A DNA stretch of 64,000 nucleotides from Datisca glomerata. Its lineage: Eukaryota > Streptophyta > Magnoliopsida > Cucurbitales > Datiscaceae. The stretch is from NCBI GenBank assembly GCA_003255025.1, contig QANY01012059.1:248001-312000 (forward strand), in the 5' to 3' direction. Positions 1 through 12,000 of this stretch are shown piece by piece (position 1 is the stretch's first letter; each line of letters starts with the position of its first letter). The translations under genes and the position numbers were made by a program. The notes under the pieces were generated by a model. It was given only the letters and a program-made list of their open reading frames with translations, did not search any database and was not told the DNA's origin.

Positions 1-2744
1 ATTCAGAAAAGTTGTCTTGACGTCCATTTTCCATATCTCATAGTCAAAACTAGCGACTATGGACAAAATGATGCGAATGGATTTTAGCATGACCACAGGG
101 GAGAATGTACCTTCATAATCGACTTCTCCCTTTGTGTATAGCCATTGGCTACTAACCGTGCCTTGAAAGTCTCTACTTTCTCATCTACACCTCTTTTCTT
201 CTTGAAGATCCATTTAAATCTAATGGGCCTGACATCTTCAGGTTGATCTACAAGTTCCCGAACATAATTGAAATGCATAGATTCTATTTTCTGGCTCATG
301 GCATCTTGCCATTTCTTCTTTTTAGGATCATCCATTACTTCTTCATAAGATAATGGATCATTCTTAGCAGTGTCTGACACTAGGACATGTGCCTCTAGTT
401 TGTAGCGAACTGGTTGTCTCACAACCTTCCCACTATGACGTTGCATCGGGGTTTCCTTTGCAGGAACTGTGATTTCTCTGGTTGGTCGTTAATTAGTAGA
501 AATTGAAGGTGGTCTGATCTCATCAGTCACTAATTCCTCGAGAACTCCTTTGCTACAAGGTTTGTAGTTTTGCATATAGTCATGCTCAAGAAAGGTTGCA
601 TTTGTCGACACAAACATCTTTTGATCATTGTGACTATAAAAGTACCCACCTCTAGTCTCTAGAGAATAGCCAATGAATATGCATACCTCAGACCTTGAGT
701 CTAACTTTTCGGTCTTGGATCCAAGAATGTGAAGTGGACACCCATATACGGAAATGACATAAACTAGGTTTGAAGCCATTCCATAACTCTAAAGGCGTCT
801 TGCTTACACACTTAGAGGGCACTACATTCAAAATGTAAGTTGTCGTGTGTAGTGCATATCCCCAAAATATAAGTGACCATGATGAGTAGCTTAACATCGA
901 CCTAACCATATCCAATAAGGTTTAGTTTCTCCTCTCTGCAACACCATTTTGCTGTGATGTTCTAGGTGATGTGAGTTGGGATATGATTCCACACTCCAGC
1001 AAATAAGCCTTGAATTCTAAATTCAAGTATTCACTAACTCGATCGGGTTGTCAATGATTTATCTAATTGCTTTTCAGTTTCAGCCTTGAAGTCTTTAAAC
1101 TTTCCAAAAGTTTCAGACTTTTGATGAATTATGTAACTATAACCATATCTTGAGTAGCCTTCAATGAAAGTGACAAAATAATCATACCAACCTCTAATTT
1201 GTACATTGATCGGTCCACAGACATCACTATGTACTAACTCGAGTGGTTCCTTGGCTCTTTGGCCCTTTGTAGTGAAAGGTCACTTGATCATTTTACCCTT
1301 TAAACAGTATTCACAAACAAGAAGAGTTTCAACTTTTAACTCTTTCAAAGCACCATGCTTTGTTAACCTATTTAACTTATCTAGATTAATATGTCCCAAC
1401 CTAAAATGTCATAAATATGTGTTATCATCCTGAGAAACTCTTTATTGTTTATTATTTTTAGGTTTTGCTACTTTAAATAATTCAGATTTATTTAACACGT
1501 GTTCAGTCGGTTTAAGCATGTACAGTTCATTCATAATTTTAGCAAGACAGATATTGAATCCATTCTTAGAAATAATAAACTCTTTATTAATGAAAGAAAC
1601 TTCGAATAACTTTCTTTGCAAAAATGAAAGAGAAATCAAATTCCTCAAAAAGTCAGGAATATACTAAATATCGTTCAAAACTCAGTAATTATGTCCAAAA
1701 AGCAAACGGAATGTCCCTAGTGCTTTAGTTGACACGAGCGCATCACTACTAACTCTCAAAATGACCTCGCCATCAGCCAGCTCACTTGATGAATCAAGCA
1801 TCTGCAAAGAAGAATATACATGGTTAGTGGCTCCTGAATCAAGTATCCAAGATGACAAATCATATTCCACTAAACAATCTTCAAGTATAAGTAAATGATA
1901 TTTACCTTTCTTTTTCAGCTCAAAGAGATACTTGTTACAATTTCTCTTCCAATGACCTTCAACCCCACAGTGGAAACACTTTCGTTTGGGCTTGCTGTCT
2001 TTCTTGTTCTTCTTGGCTTTCGACGACATCTTGACTTTCTTTACTCTTTTGTTCTTACTCTTGTCCTTACCATTGTTCTTCTTCATTTTCTTGTTCTTAA
2101 CAATATTGGAAGAACGCTTTTGCTCGACAACATTTGCCTCGCCCTCTTTGGTCATTCTAAGATAGAGTGACTCAACAGTCTCCAATTCATTCAACAATTG
2201 GGTCATGTTGAATTGCAAATTATTCATAATATAGTTAGTCGTGAACGCAGAAAAAACTGGTGTGAGTGAATCTAATATGATGATGCTAATTTGTGTCCGC
2301 TCATCAATGGTCGCGCTATCTACTTCTGCCTCATGCATTATGTTGATCATGTTCAAAACATGTTCTCGAACATAAGTACCCTTCCTAATCTTAGTTGTCA
2401 TATAGCTCCTAGTGGCCTCATGATGACTTTGATTGGAATGCTGCGCAAACATCGCCTGTTAAGATTCCATAAGCAGTCTCCATGCTTTCATGCTCGGTTC
2501 TCAGAATATCATTCATGCTCACAAGCATGTAGCACTTCATCTTGTTGTTTGATATGATCCAAGCATCATATGTGTCTCTAACATTCTTAGGGGCGTTAGC
2601 AGCGGGCTTCTCAGGACATTACTCAGTAAGAATGAACTTATGGTTCTAACAAATCAGCATTAAGTTCATATTTGATTTCCAACGTACAAGATTATCACCA
2701 TTCAATTTCTCAAGAGCGAGTAAAGTAGTAACAGTGTTGTCCAT
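1..2744 (-). pseudogene. Ty1/copia gag-pol remnant, 5' part
   Basis: Degraded copia polyprotein read right to left. The gag start ATG is at 2744-2742 (MDNTVTTLLALEKLNGDN). A CX2CX4HX4C zinc knuckle (CFHCGVEGHWKRNC) and the protease motif WILDSGATNHV follow within 1682-2452. Next come the GAG-pre-integrase region (about 1440-1650) and integrase (about 1420 down to 490; ELVHSDVCGPINVQ and later VYGCPLHILGSKTEKLDSRS). The start of reverse transcriptase is at 446-1 (FKARLVANGYTQ, then a frameshift, then MLKSIR). Stops and frameshifts break every domain, so it is not autonomous. The rest of RT and RNase H lie beyond the left edge. Family assignment is firm; the exact copia lineage is not determined. 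Confidence 0.9.
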
Positions 2745-5119
2745 GGTAGATATAATATTGATAATTGAAATTAAAACATACATGATTCAATATAATTGAT
2801 AAATATCTAGAATTCGAAAAGTAAACATGATGCATAAATGCAATCATAATAAACACAAAATTTTAGCATTTACTAATCACGATAAAATAACCCAACAATT
2901 AATGCACCGCCTTAGGGTTGGTCAGATTAACCTCAGAATGTCTATGAGACATTCACATCTTTATTAATTAAAACTTAAAATATCTCATATTTTATGTTTT
3001 AACGATAAGGTATCGCTTGTTCGGTCAAGTCACAACTATCCACATAAAAGTTTAATTGTGACTTTGTGAGTGTAGCTCATTATTTCAGATTTCATGACTT
3101 CATTTGGAATATGCCGCCTTAGAGTCGGTCAAAACTAAACTACATAACTTCCTCATATCTTCTTAAGAGATCCAACTTTGGTATTAGTACAGCTCGAAAC
3201 CTTCTTTAGGGGGATGAAAACAAAACCATCTCGAGACCCTCATTGCACCTCATGGTGTTGTACTAATAATGGAGATCATAGGTTACATTGACATTTCAAC
3301 CTTCTCCCACTCACTATTTTAGGATAATGTGTCTCTATTTTAACTAATTAATTAATTCCAAATTAATTATTAGTTACAATAATAACTCTATGAATATTTA
3401 ATTATCAATTAATTCAATCTCATTGGTCTAAGTTTATTTAACTTTCTGAAGCGCCTAAGTCATAATTAGGTGAACTTAGATTAACTAATTAATTATATTT
3501 ATCAAACTTTATAAAACTCTTTTACTAAAGTCGGTTAACCTAAAGGTTACAATAGCCATAGCCTTTAGTGTGATGTGATTACTGAGTTTTAACTAGTTAA
3601 AACCTAACAATTTACATGCAATTGATTTCATAAAGCAATACAAATAAACATATTAGGATAATTCTAATAAACAATATTTCTACATATAAGATGCATGATT
3701 AAATAAAATTGTGTGGGATTTTCATGTATGGCATGTGATCGACAAATGCATGGACATGTTATCAAACATACTAATTAAGTAATTATTTAATAATAAAATA
3801 ATAATGGACCGAGTGGCTATTGAGTATTTTTAAATTACAACTCTTAAAAAAATTACAAAGCGGACTTCAAAAATACATATTTCCTAAATATTGCATTCTT
3901 ATCCCGATGTTCATCTTCATAACCTTCAAACTTTGAACAAAACCCATTTTAATTAGAAAAATTATTTTTCTTAATTAAAATAATTTCTATAATTATCTAT
4001 TCTAATATAGTTGACTATGACTTAGTCAAATAAATACTTTATTTGATTTGATCAAACTTGGGTCAAATTCAATCAACCTATTAATCTTTAATTTTCGTAA
4101 AATATAAATTACGAATTAATTTTAAAATTTAAATGGATAATTAAAAGAGTTTTGATTTTAATGAAATACTTAGGTGATGGAGTTGGTTGCATGGTTTGTT
4201 GAAAACTTTCCTAAAATGTTACAACAGTTGTCACCGACAATAGGACTCTCCGATCTCCGCCCATCATCACCGATGCCCATCTCACCGTCGGCAGTCGCCT
4301 CCCATGCCGGACAACACTGTTCACCGCCAATACCGTACCGCCAGAATTTTTCACCTCCGCCAAAATAGTAAATTTTCGTTTTACCCTTCTAATTATCTCT
4401 TGATCCTTAAGTACCATTAATCCACTAGTGAATAACTAATTTATAATCTTATTATAAATTTAAGCTCAATAACCATTTAGTTGTAGAATTAACACTTAAG
4501 GGAACCAATATACGATCCGTTAGGAAGACTTAGATTCCAAATCTTGTAAGATCATGTCTCCAGCCATCCACATCACTGAATCTCCAAAATAAAAGTCACT
4601 AGCCTGATTAACAAACAGACCTTAACGAGTGAATTAAAAGATCTGGTAAACATGCATAGAAGTTCATGACTAGTCAAGATTCAGACTGATCTACATGATC
4701 ATCGAATTGATGTGTATTAAATCTTTACGATAAACAGAATATTAATAAAGATATTAATTCACATTGGTCATGTTATATATAATCTTATTATGTAAAGTAC
4801 ATTTACTAAGATATCTATTCACATCAATGATCCGAATCTAGATGACACGTATTCATAATATTTAGTGAACCGTACTAGCAACCATTCATTAAAGATTTCA
4901 TACTTTAATATGTTGCGGACAATTTTATTCATTATCTATTATCATAATTCTCTTGTACTAATACAATATCATAGTCTCATTAATGAATACGGAATTTTCA
5001 GATATTTATATAAATTGTTCAACAATAATTTAAAAGAATAATTATAAGAAAAATGTAATTCTCTTGAAATTTTATATCAAAATGTCAATACACATAATTT
5101 GCGGGCATAACCTCCAACA
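2745..5119 (-). mobile_element. Leader and probable 5' LTR of the left-edge copia element
   Basis: Non-coding AT-rich DNA upstream of the gag start. On the minus strand it begins at 5119 with TGTTGGAGGTTATGCCCGCA, a typical TG-starting copia LTR end, directly beside LINE sequence at 5120. A GC-richer patch at about 4230-4365 contains CCGCC-type runs. Short open frames there on both strands look like chance. I could not find a clean primer-binding site, so the boundary between LTR and leader is unresolved. The partner LTR is outside the window. Confidence 0.55.
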
Positions 5120-5587
5120 ATTGGAGATGATATTGTTGATGCGGTTTTGGAATTCTTTAGCTCAGCCAAACTTTTGAGGCAGGTTAAGGCCACTGTTGTC
5201 ACTCTTATTCCCAAGGTGTCTAATTCTTCTAAAATTACTGATTTTAGACCAATTTCGTGATGTAATAACATCTTTAAATGTATTACGAAGTTATTAGCTG
5301 ATAGAATCAAATAGTTTTCCCTAGCCTTGTGAGCTTAATCAAGCAGCTTCTGTTCCTGGCAGGAGGATTTTTTATAACATTCTCCTTAGTCAGGAATTGG
5401 TTAGGGGCTATCATGGTCACCGTCTATTTTCTCCTTGATGTACTTTAAATATTGATCTGATAAAAGCATATGATAGTGTTAACTCACTTTTGGTGGAGAA
5501 TGTATTATGTAGTGTTGGTTTTCCTCTTGTCTTTATTCATTAAGTTATGGAATGTGTTTCAACTACTTCTTTTTCTGTTAAAATTAA

Positions 5588-7209
5588 GAGAAATTTTGCA
5601 CTATAGACAAGTTTTGGAGTGGTGTTTCACCTTTAGCAGGTTTTCTAGATCTCTAGATCTATAGATAAATAGCAGGTTTCCAAAATCGTCAATAATTTTA
5701 GACCAATATACTCTTCATCTATATAAAGTAACAAACATATTAATTCGACTAAATCAAATGAAAGTTATCGATATACTAATTCTATATACCTTATAATTAA
5801 GGAAATATTATGTGTTTGGTTTAAGGTAAACCTACAAATATTATACTAGTTTAATTTTAAAAATCCCACAAAAAATACCTCCTCGTATTAAATGAAATAA
5901 TGATCTACTTGTAAAATGCAATCTACAATCAATTGAAACTAAAATAGTAATCAAATTTTCCAAAAAAAATTAAGTTTTTGAAAATTAGAACATTCCGTCC
6001 ATCCATCAACCATTAGGTAAATCAACTTCAACCTCCCTCCTATTAAGTGAAACTAATTCAAAATTTAAAATAAACTCATGATGTTTAAATAAAAAAGAAA
6101 AATATAAAAACTTAAACTAATAATTCGGGTAAATCAATTGATTATTAATGATATACTAATTACAAAGTGTTATGCTTAAGAAAATATTTCGTGTTTGAAT
6201 AATTACAAAGTCAATATAATAATACCATAAAAATTTTAAATTTTGAAAATCCCCTAAAACTAGCATCCACCTAATCCACGACTCAACCACCTTATTAATG
6301 AGATAATGATATAATGAAAAAAAATAACAATAAAAAGAAACTAACCATAAATCAATCTTCCAAAAAAATTTAATTTTTGAAATTAGAAAAATCTTGCCCT
6401 TTACTCAACCAATAGGTAAATAATTCGCAACCAACCTCCTATTAAATGCAACTAATTCAATTTTTGAATTCCATCAATGATAATTCAAAGAAGAAAATAA
6501 AAAAATGTAAAAAGTTTACTATGGTTCACTAACTAAGGTAAAACCCTAAGAAACTACCTCTAACTGTGGTGAAAACCTGTCAGTCAACCCAAAAATAAAA
6601 AACTTAAGGATCAAAACAAAATCAACAAACACTTATTGATTTTGAAACAATCCCAAAACCCTCTCTCCAGAGTCCACCATTGATGCCGTTGAAATATCAG
6701 TGACGCCATCGAAACACCAGTGACACCGTCGAAACACCAGTGACTCCTTTGCCGTCAACAAAAAGGTGACTCCTTTGCTGAAGAAAACTCTTCATTGAAG
6801 GAAAAGGTAACTCATTTTTCCTATCTATTGACTATTTTTAATCAATTTTTCCTATCTATTGACTATTTAAAAAAAATATAATGATTATCAATCGGATATG
6901 GAAAAATGATTTTTTTCATAACTGAAAATCCTTATATGTAGCTTATTAATGAAAAGTCAATCACAATTATATACTTTCGAATTAAATAAATAAAATTAAT
7001 ACTAAAACCGGCAAATCCTCCTAATTAGTTAAAATAGTCCCACAAAATCAATAACATAAAATTATCTGTAGAGGATAACTCTGTCCAGTATAAATAGGGA
7101 GCCAAAAACTGATGATGTGGCAACAAAAAATCTGCTATTTACCTAAGAATAAAAAACCAGGCTATTACTTAACTCAAGTTTCTAAACTTGACTATTTTGT
7201 AGAATTACT
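5588..7209. mobile_element. Non-autonomous Mutator-like insertion in the LINE
   Basis: A 1622-bp AT-rich block splits the LINE RT between the palm motifs and is flanked by a perfect 10-bp direct repeat (ttaaaattaa at 5578-5587 and 7210-7219). Its ends form imperfect inverted repeats: the left GCACTATAGACAAGTTT resembles the reverse complement of the right end, ACAAAATAGTCAAGTTT. A second inner pair shares TAAATAGCAG. A target duplication of 9-10 bp with no transposase fits a Mutator-like element. Inside are two diverged tandem halves of about 400 bp (about 5690-6060 and 6110-6480) and a short CACCAGTGAC minisatellite (about 6690-6780). No coding capacity is visible. Confidence 0.65.
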
Positions 7210-8250
7210 TTAAAATTAATGTAGAGTTGAAAGGATATTTTAAGGGTGCTAAAGGCCTTAGAGAAGGTGACCCTATATCACCTTAGACATTTATCCTTGT
7301 GATGGAGGCTTTGATGGTATTATGAGAGAAGCTTATACTATTCACGAGTTCTCTTTTTATTGGAGATGTAAGGGGTTGAAAATTTTGAATTTATGTTTTG
7401 TTGATGATCTGTTCCTGTTCTCTAAAGGTGATATTACTTCTGTGAAAATCATTTTTGAGGGCTGAATTTATTTTCCTGTATGTCTGGTTTGTATCCTAAT
7501 TGTGGAAAAAGTCAGTTCTTTTGTTCAGGGGTGGATGACTCTGTGAAAGGTATATTGGTTTATATGACTAGCTTTCAGGAGGGTGGTTTCCCATCCGATA
7601 TTTGGGTGTTCCTTTGATTTATTCAAAGCTTTCTAATCGTCATTGTGTTGCTTTAATTGACAGAATTACTGCTCGAATCAGATCCTGGAAAAATTAGTTT
7701 CACACATTTGCGGTGTGGTTGCAATTAGTTAAAACTGTTTTGATAGCTATTCATAATTTTTGGGCCAGCATGTTTGTTCTCCCTCAGAGTGAAGGTGTTG
7801 AGGCCATTAGTAGGAACTTCTTGTGGTCGGGTTCTTATGAAGTGCATTCTAAAGCAAAGGTTGTTTGGACTGATATTTGCCAACCTTTGAAATGTGGAGG
7901 CCTGGGCATCCAAAATTTGCAAGTTGGAACAAAGCTGTCATAGCAAAGCATATTTGGTTCTTGGTGTCTATAACCACTGAATTCCCTTTGGATAGCTTGG
8001 TGTCGGATATAGCTTCTTAAAGAACATTCTTTATTTACTACAAAGAGTGTTTCTAACCCTTCTTCGACTTGGAGGAAACTTATGAAGATCTGAGATTTTA
8101 TGATGACCAGATATAAAGTCAGAATTAGTAATGGGAAAGCCACTCGTCTCTCTTTTAACCTTGGCACCAACTTGGTATTTTATTTCTCAAGTATGGAAGA
8201 AATATTACTCTTCAGACTGGGTGGACCTTATCTACTACGGTTAGTTGTAT

Positions 8251-8460
8251 AGCTCAGCTTGGTTTGTGGTATTGTCCTGATAGGAATCTGGTATCCTTAG
8301 GGAACTAAAATCAGTAGTGTGCTCGCCCCCTGCTTGCGATAGATGATGTGTGGCTAGCTCAGCTTGGTTTGTGGTATTGTCCTGATAGGAATCTGGTATC
8401 CTTAGGGAACTAAAATCAGTAGTGTGCTCGCCCCCTGCTTGCGATAGATGATGTGTGGCT
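8251..8460. repeat. Perfect 105-bp tandem duplication
   Basis: Copy 1 is 8251-8355 and copy 2 is 8356-8460. I compared them base by base and found no difference, although the surrounding LINE pseudogene is heavily decayed. The duplication is therefore either very recent or an assembly artefact. Confidence 0.95.
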
Positions 8461-8686
8461 TTGGTATGAAGCAAAGGATAGAAAACTATGTTTCTAGTGC
8501 TTATTTGGCCCTTTCGGATGTCCCCTGCTGTTTTATGGTGTAATTTAGTGTGGTTTTCATGGTGTATCCCAAAATATAACTTTGTTTGTTGGTTAGCTTG
8601 CAGGAATACGCTGGCTACCAAAATATAACAATTTAATTTCATGCAAAACCAAAACTAAATATAGTTTCAATTTTAAGAGATAGGGC

Positions 8687-8690
8687 AATA

Positions 8691-8746
<56 letters not shown>
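8687..8746. repeat. (ATT)n microsatellite
   Basis: About 19 uninterrupted TTA/ATT units between the LINE remnant and the 3' end of the CXC-domain gene. On the minus strand it reads as poly-isoleucine, which is not a real protein. The rest of 8621-9039 shows nothing recognisable apart from presumed 3' UTR of the gene that ends at 9040. Confidence 0.97.
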
Positions 8747-8748
<2 letters not shown>

Positions 8749-9039
8749 CTTTTACAAATGATGGAATATTGAAGAGAAATGAGATGAGTTCAAGTTGACA
8801 TTGATAAGGAGCTGTCAAAGCAACATTTAAGGTTTCGTAATCATCCGTTTTAAGAGGAGTACAGAAAAAAATTATCAATTATAAACAAGCATGTTCAATA
8901 ATAGCTCGTAATCTTATGTTCAAAAATGAAAACATACTTTGGCATGATTTTTTTTACTTATGAAAAATCTTCCAATAAGCGTTTCTACTTCTACGCCTCC
9001 TTCTCATAAGGCAAATCAACTTCTTGTGAGATAGATACT

Positions 9040-12000
9040 TCAGCAATTGCCAGAAAGAGATTTTAAATTGTTATTGTCAGAAGTATCCCTTTGCTTCTCC
9101 ATTTTAAAGCCAGCATCTTTGTTGCTCACCTTAGAAGGTTCTGGTTGGCCATCCGCCACACTCTTGTTTAGTTCTGCGAAGTTCATGAAAAGAATCATTG
9201 TTCAAAGCTGTCGTAGAAAGACTGCACTATGATGTTATTATGTGAAATTGATCAAAACCTTTGAATATCTACAAATTCTTATAGCTATAAGATCAGGAAA
9301 CCACCTTTTGGGCCCGCACAAACAATGACACGGTTGAGAAAATCCCTGAAACTTGTGAGGACAAGCTTTTCCTGCTTCGCATAAATCTCTGTGCAGACAT
9401 TCCCATTAGATGAGTTGTGATTTATGTTTTGTGTCTTTCGACCATTGCCTCTCAATACATTTGGTCTGCCAGTTGCCACAGAAAGCTCATCTTGTTCATT
9501 ACACATCAGTGCAAGCGTTCCAGGTGACATCGGTCTATCATTTGGCACACCAATTTCACCTCTGTTTTCATGGTCTCCACTATTCTGTACAGTATTTTTC
9601 TCCTGACCATTTTTCCACACTTTAGATGAAATGTTAGAAACGTCCAATTTTTTTGTCAATACTTCCCCATCAATGTTTCCCTGCTTCTCTGAAAAGTTAT
9701 AAAACATAACGGATTATTTGTAACACTTAGACATACGAATATCTACAAAAGAAATAACATGATGCATGTTTGTTCCCAAAAGCTTTTCCCTCCATGGAGA
9801 TCACATTTTTCATACTTTTGTTGTAAGACAATTTGAACAGTTCAAAAAGGAAAAGAAATATGAGTAATACATTCAACCTGTCCTCTGATAGTCTCACTAT
9901 TGAAATTATCTATCAAAACAACATTCTTTTTTCCCTTTTGAGGTGTTATAAAATGAAATTAAGTGAATCAGTTTCCGTGAAATAAGAGAATGAGTTTCAT
10001 ATTCAAGAGAAGCGTTTATATGATTTCAAAGTATTGGTGAATAACACATAATTTTACAGCACGATCGAATCTGATGCCACTTTTTATAAACATAGACAGG
10101 CCTCAAGAAATGAAACTTATGGCAACAAGCCGCTGCACCTTACTTGCTGAAAAGCTCAAAGTAAATTATATTTCAGACCAATCAACAAAAGGTTATAAAC
10201 GCCTTTAGAGTGAATAATTATTCAAACCTGAAACTGTCTTCGCAACTTCTTCTGAAGCTACGACCATAAGCGAGCAAAGAGCCTTCACATTTCCTAGTTG
10301 AACGAGCTCCGCCAACCGAGATCTTTGGTCATCAGCAGTGCAAGGCATTAGTTCCTCAAATAAATCTAAAAGAAAAGGTAGCATTCACTATCAGTTCAAA
10401 AAAATGAAAAAACCTGAGTCTGTGGTTTGCAGTCCTCGATATGACTGTGCTAGTAGTAGTGTGTGGAAAAGTAATCGGTAAGGAGGACAAATTTGCAGAA
10501 CTTCTTGGTTGATTTTCCTGATTAACATAAAAAACTTACAACCAGTGCAATTTACCAAAAGACACCTAGAAGCTTTAATACATGTAAGATGAACTGGAAC
10601 ATTAAAAGGTCCAACGCTTTTTCTTCCTAATGATCATTAAAACCTGTTTTGGCAGAAGTTAAGCATATGACACAGGTGCATACAAATTATCCAAATTACC
10701 ATAAAAGTCACAAACACATATGACACATTTATTAAGAGTAAATTTATCATAATCACTTCTTTATAACTATTTGAGTATAAGTTATGAAGACAAAAGTACC
10801 AGTCGACTTTTGTCTGCAGTGCCCAAAAATATTACACGATTGTTTTTCCTTTCAGATGCTTGAGGCTTTCCAAAGCCTGAGGATCCAATGGCCCCAGCAA
10901 TTGCTGCATTAGCCGCCTGTTGAATGTAGGCCGTAGAATAATGATCTTCATGATAGAGAGCCTTTCTTTCTGCACTACCTTCAAAATTCTTGCAGTCCAT
11001 GCATTTGCAATTGACAGAGCAGAGGATATCCGCTTGGAAGCATTCACAATACTTCTTGAGGCACTCTGATTTCTTGCAGTGACATCCTCTGTTGTGCTTT
11101 CCCAAGCCTTGAACTTCCCCTGCATCTTCCTGCATTAGTTAAAAATATAGGTCCAGAGCAACCAGGAAAGAAAAAATGATTGACCAAAAAAACTTAATTC
11201 TTTCCATAACTTGCAGCCATTACATACTCTGTAATTCCGTGATTCATGGGGACTGCCATTAATTTTTGGTTTGAATGCACTTGGATTACGTTCTAAAATT
11301 TGTCCAACTGCCCCCTGTCTAGCAGCTTCATTATCCACATTATTTTGGCAATTTAAGCAGTTGCAGCTATCACAATGGATCCCAGCGGCAAAGCATTCAC
11401 AATACCTAATATGGCAAGGCTTCTTAATTTTGATACACTGAGAAAATTTATTGCAATTTATATACTATTGCGTTGAAATTAAAAGGGAAAATAAATTCCA
11501 GTGCTATAATCATGATCCTACTGTATTATTGAATGATTGGAAATGGATTAAGTAACCAAACATAATTCAACCACACAAATTGGATTACAAGATATAAATG
11601 GAAGGAATAGAAGGCAGGATCAAGGAATCGAAGTGCTTTTACTCTAATAGATGGAAGAATAAAGCTGCAAACAATATAAAATATAAATGGACAACATCAC
11701 GATTTTTGAAATACTAGTTTTTATCCCCGTTGACCATACAATTCTATTGTCAGAACAAGTTGTTTTAATATTGTATAAAAGGAAAAGGGAACGGGGAGAT
11801 CACGGAAGATGGAGAACTGATGTGGTACATCACTATAAACCTCTGAAATATCCAGAAAGGAAAGAATTGCAAGGGTACTGAAGGCCGAAAACAAGTCCAA
11901 ATGAAATGAATAACCTTTCAAACATCCAAAGAATCAAAAGTAACACAATGAAGTGCTTTAGGACCAAATACCAACTACGTGAATCATTGTAGTACTACCA

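Larger units (their letters stand above)
5120..8620 (+). pseudogene. L1-type LINE reverse transcriptase pseudogene
   Basis: Plant non-LTR retrotransposon ORF2 remnant. The first part (5120-5587) reads in pieces as VTLIPKVSNSSKITDFRPIS, NQAASVPGRRI, QELVRGYHGHRLF and DLIKAYDSVN. After an insertion it resumes at 7210 with ELKGYFKGAKGLREGDPISP. The catalytic box is FVDDL (about 7395-7412; the usual form is F/YADD). Thumb-like sequence follows (QLVKTVLIAIHNFWASMFVL, 7728-7790; GGLGIQNLQV, about 7899-7928). A zf-RVT-like tail (KYNFVCWLACRNTLATK) lies near 8570-8620. Frameshifts and stops are frequent. No endonuclease domain or poly-A tail is visible, so the copy is 5'-truncated and dead. The region also holds the 105-bp duplication at 8251-8460. 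Confidence 0.88.

Noticed and set aside
1895..2170. Hydrophobic plus-strand frame resembling a membrane protein
   Set aside because: It is the antisense shadow of the Lys-rich copia gag.
8639..8878. Open frame with poly-isoleucine
   Set aside because: It is a translation of the ATT microsatellite.
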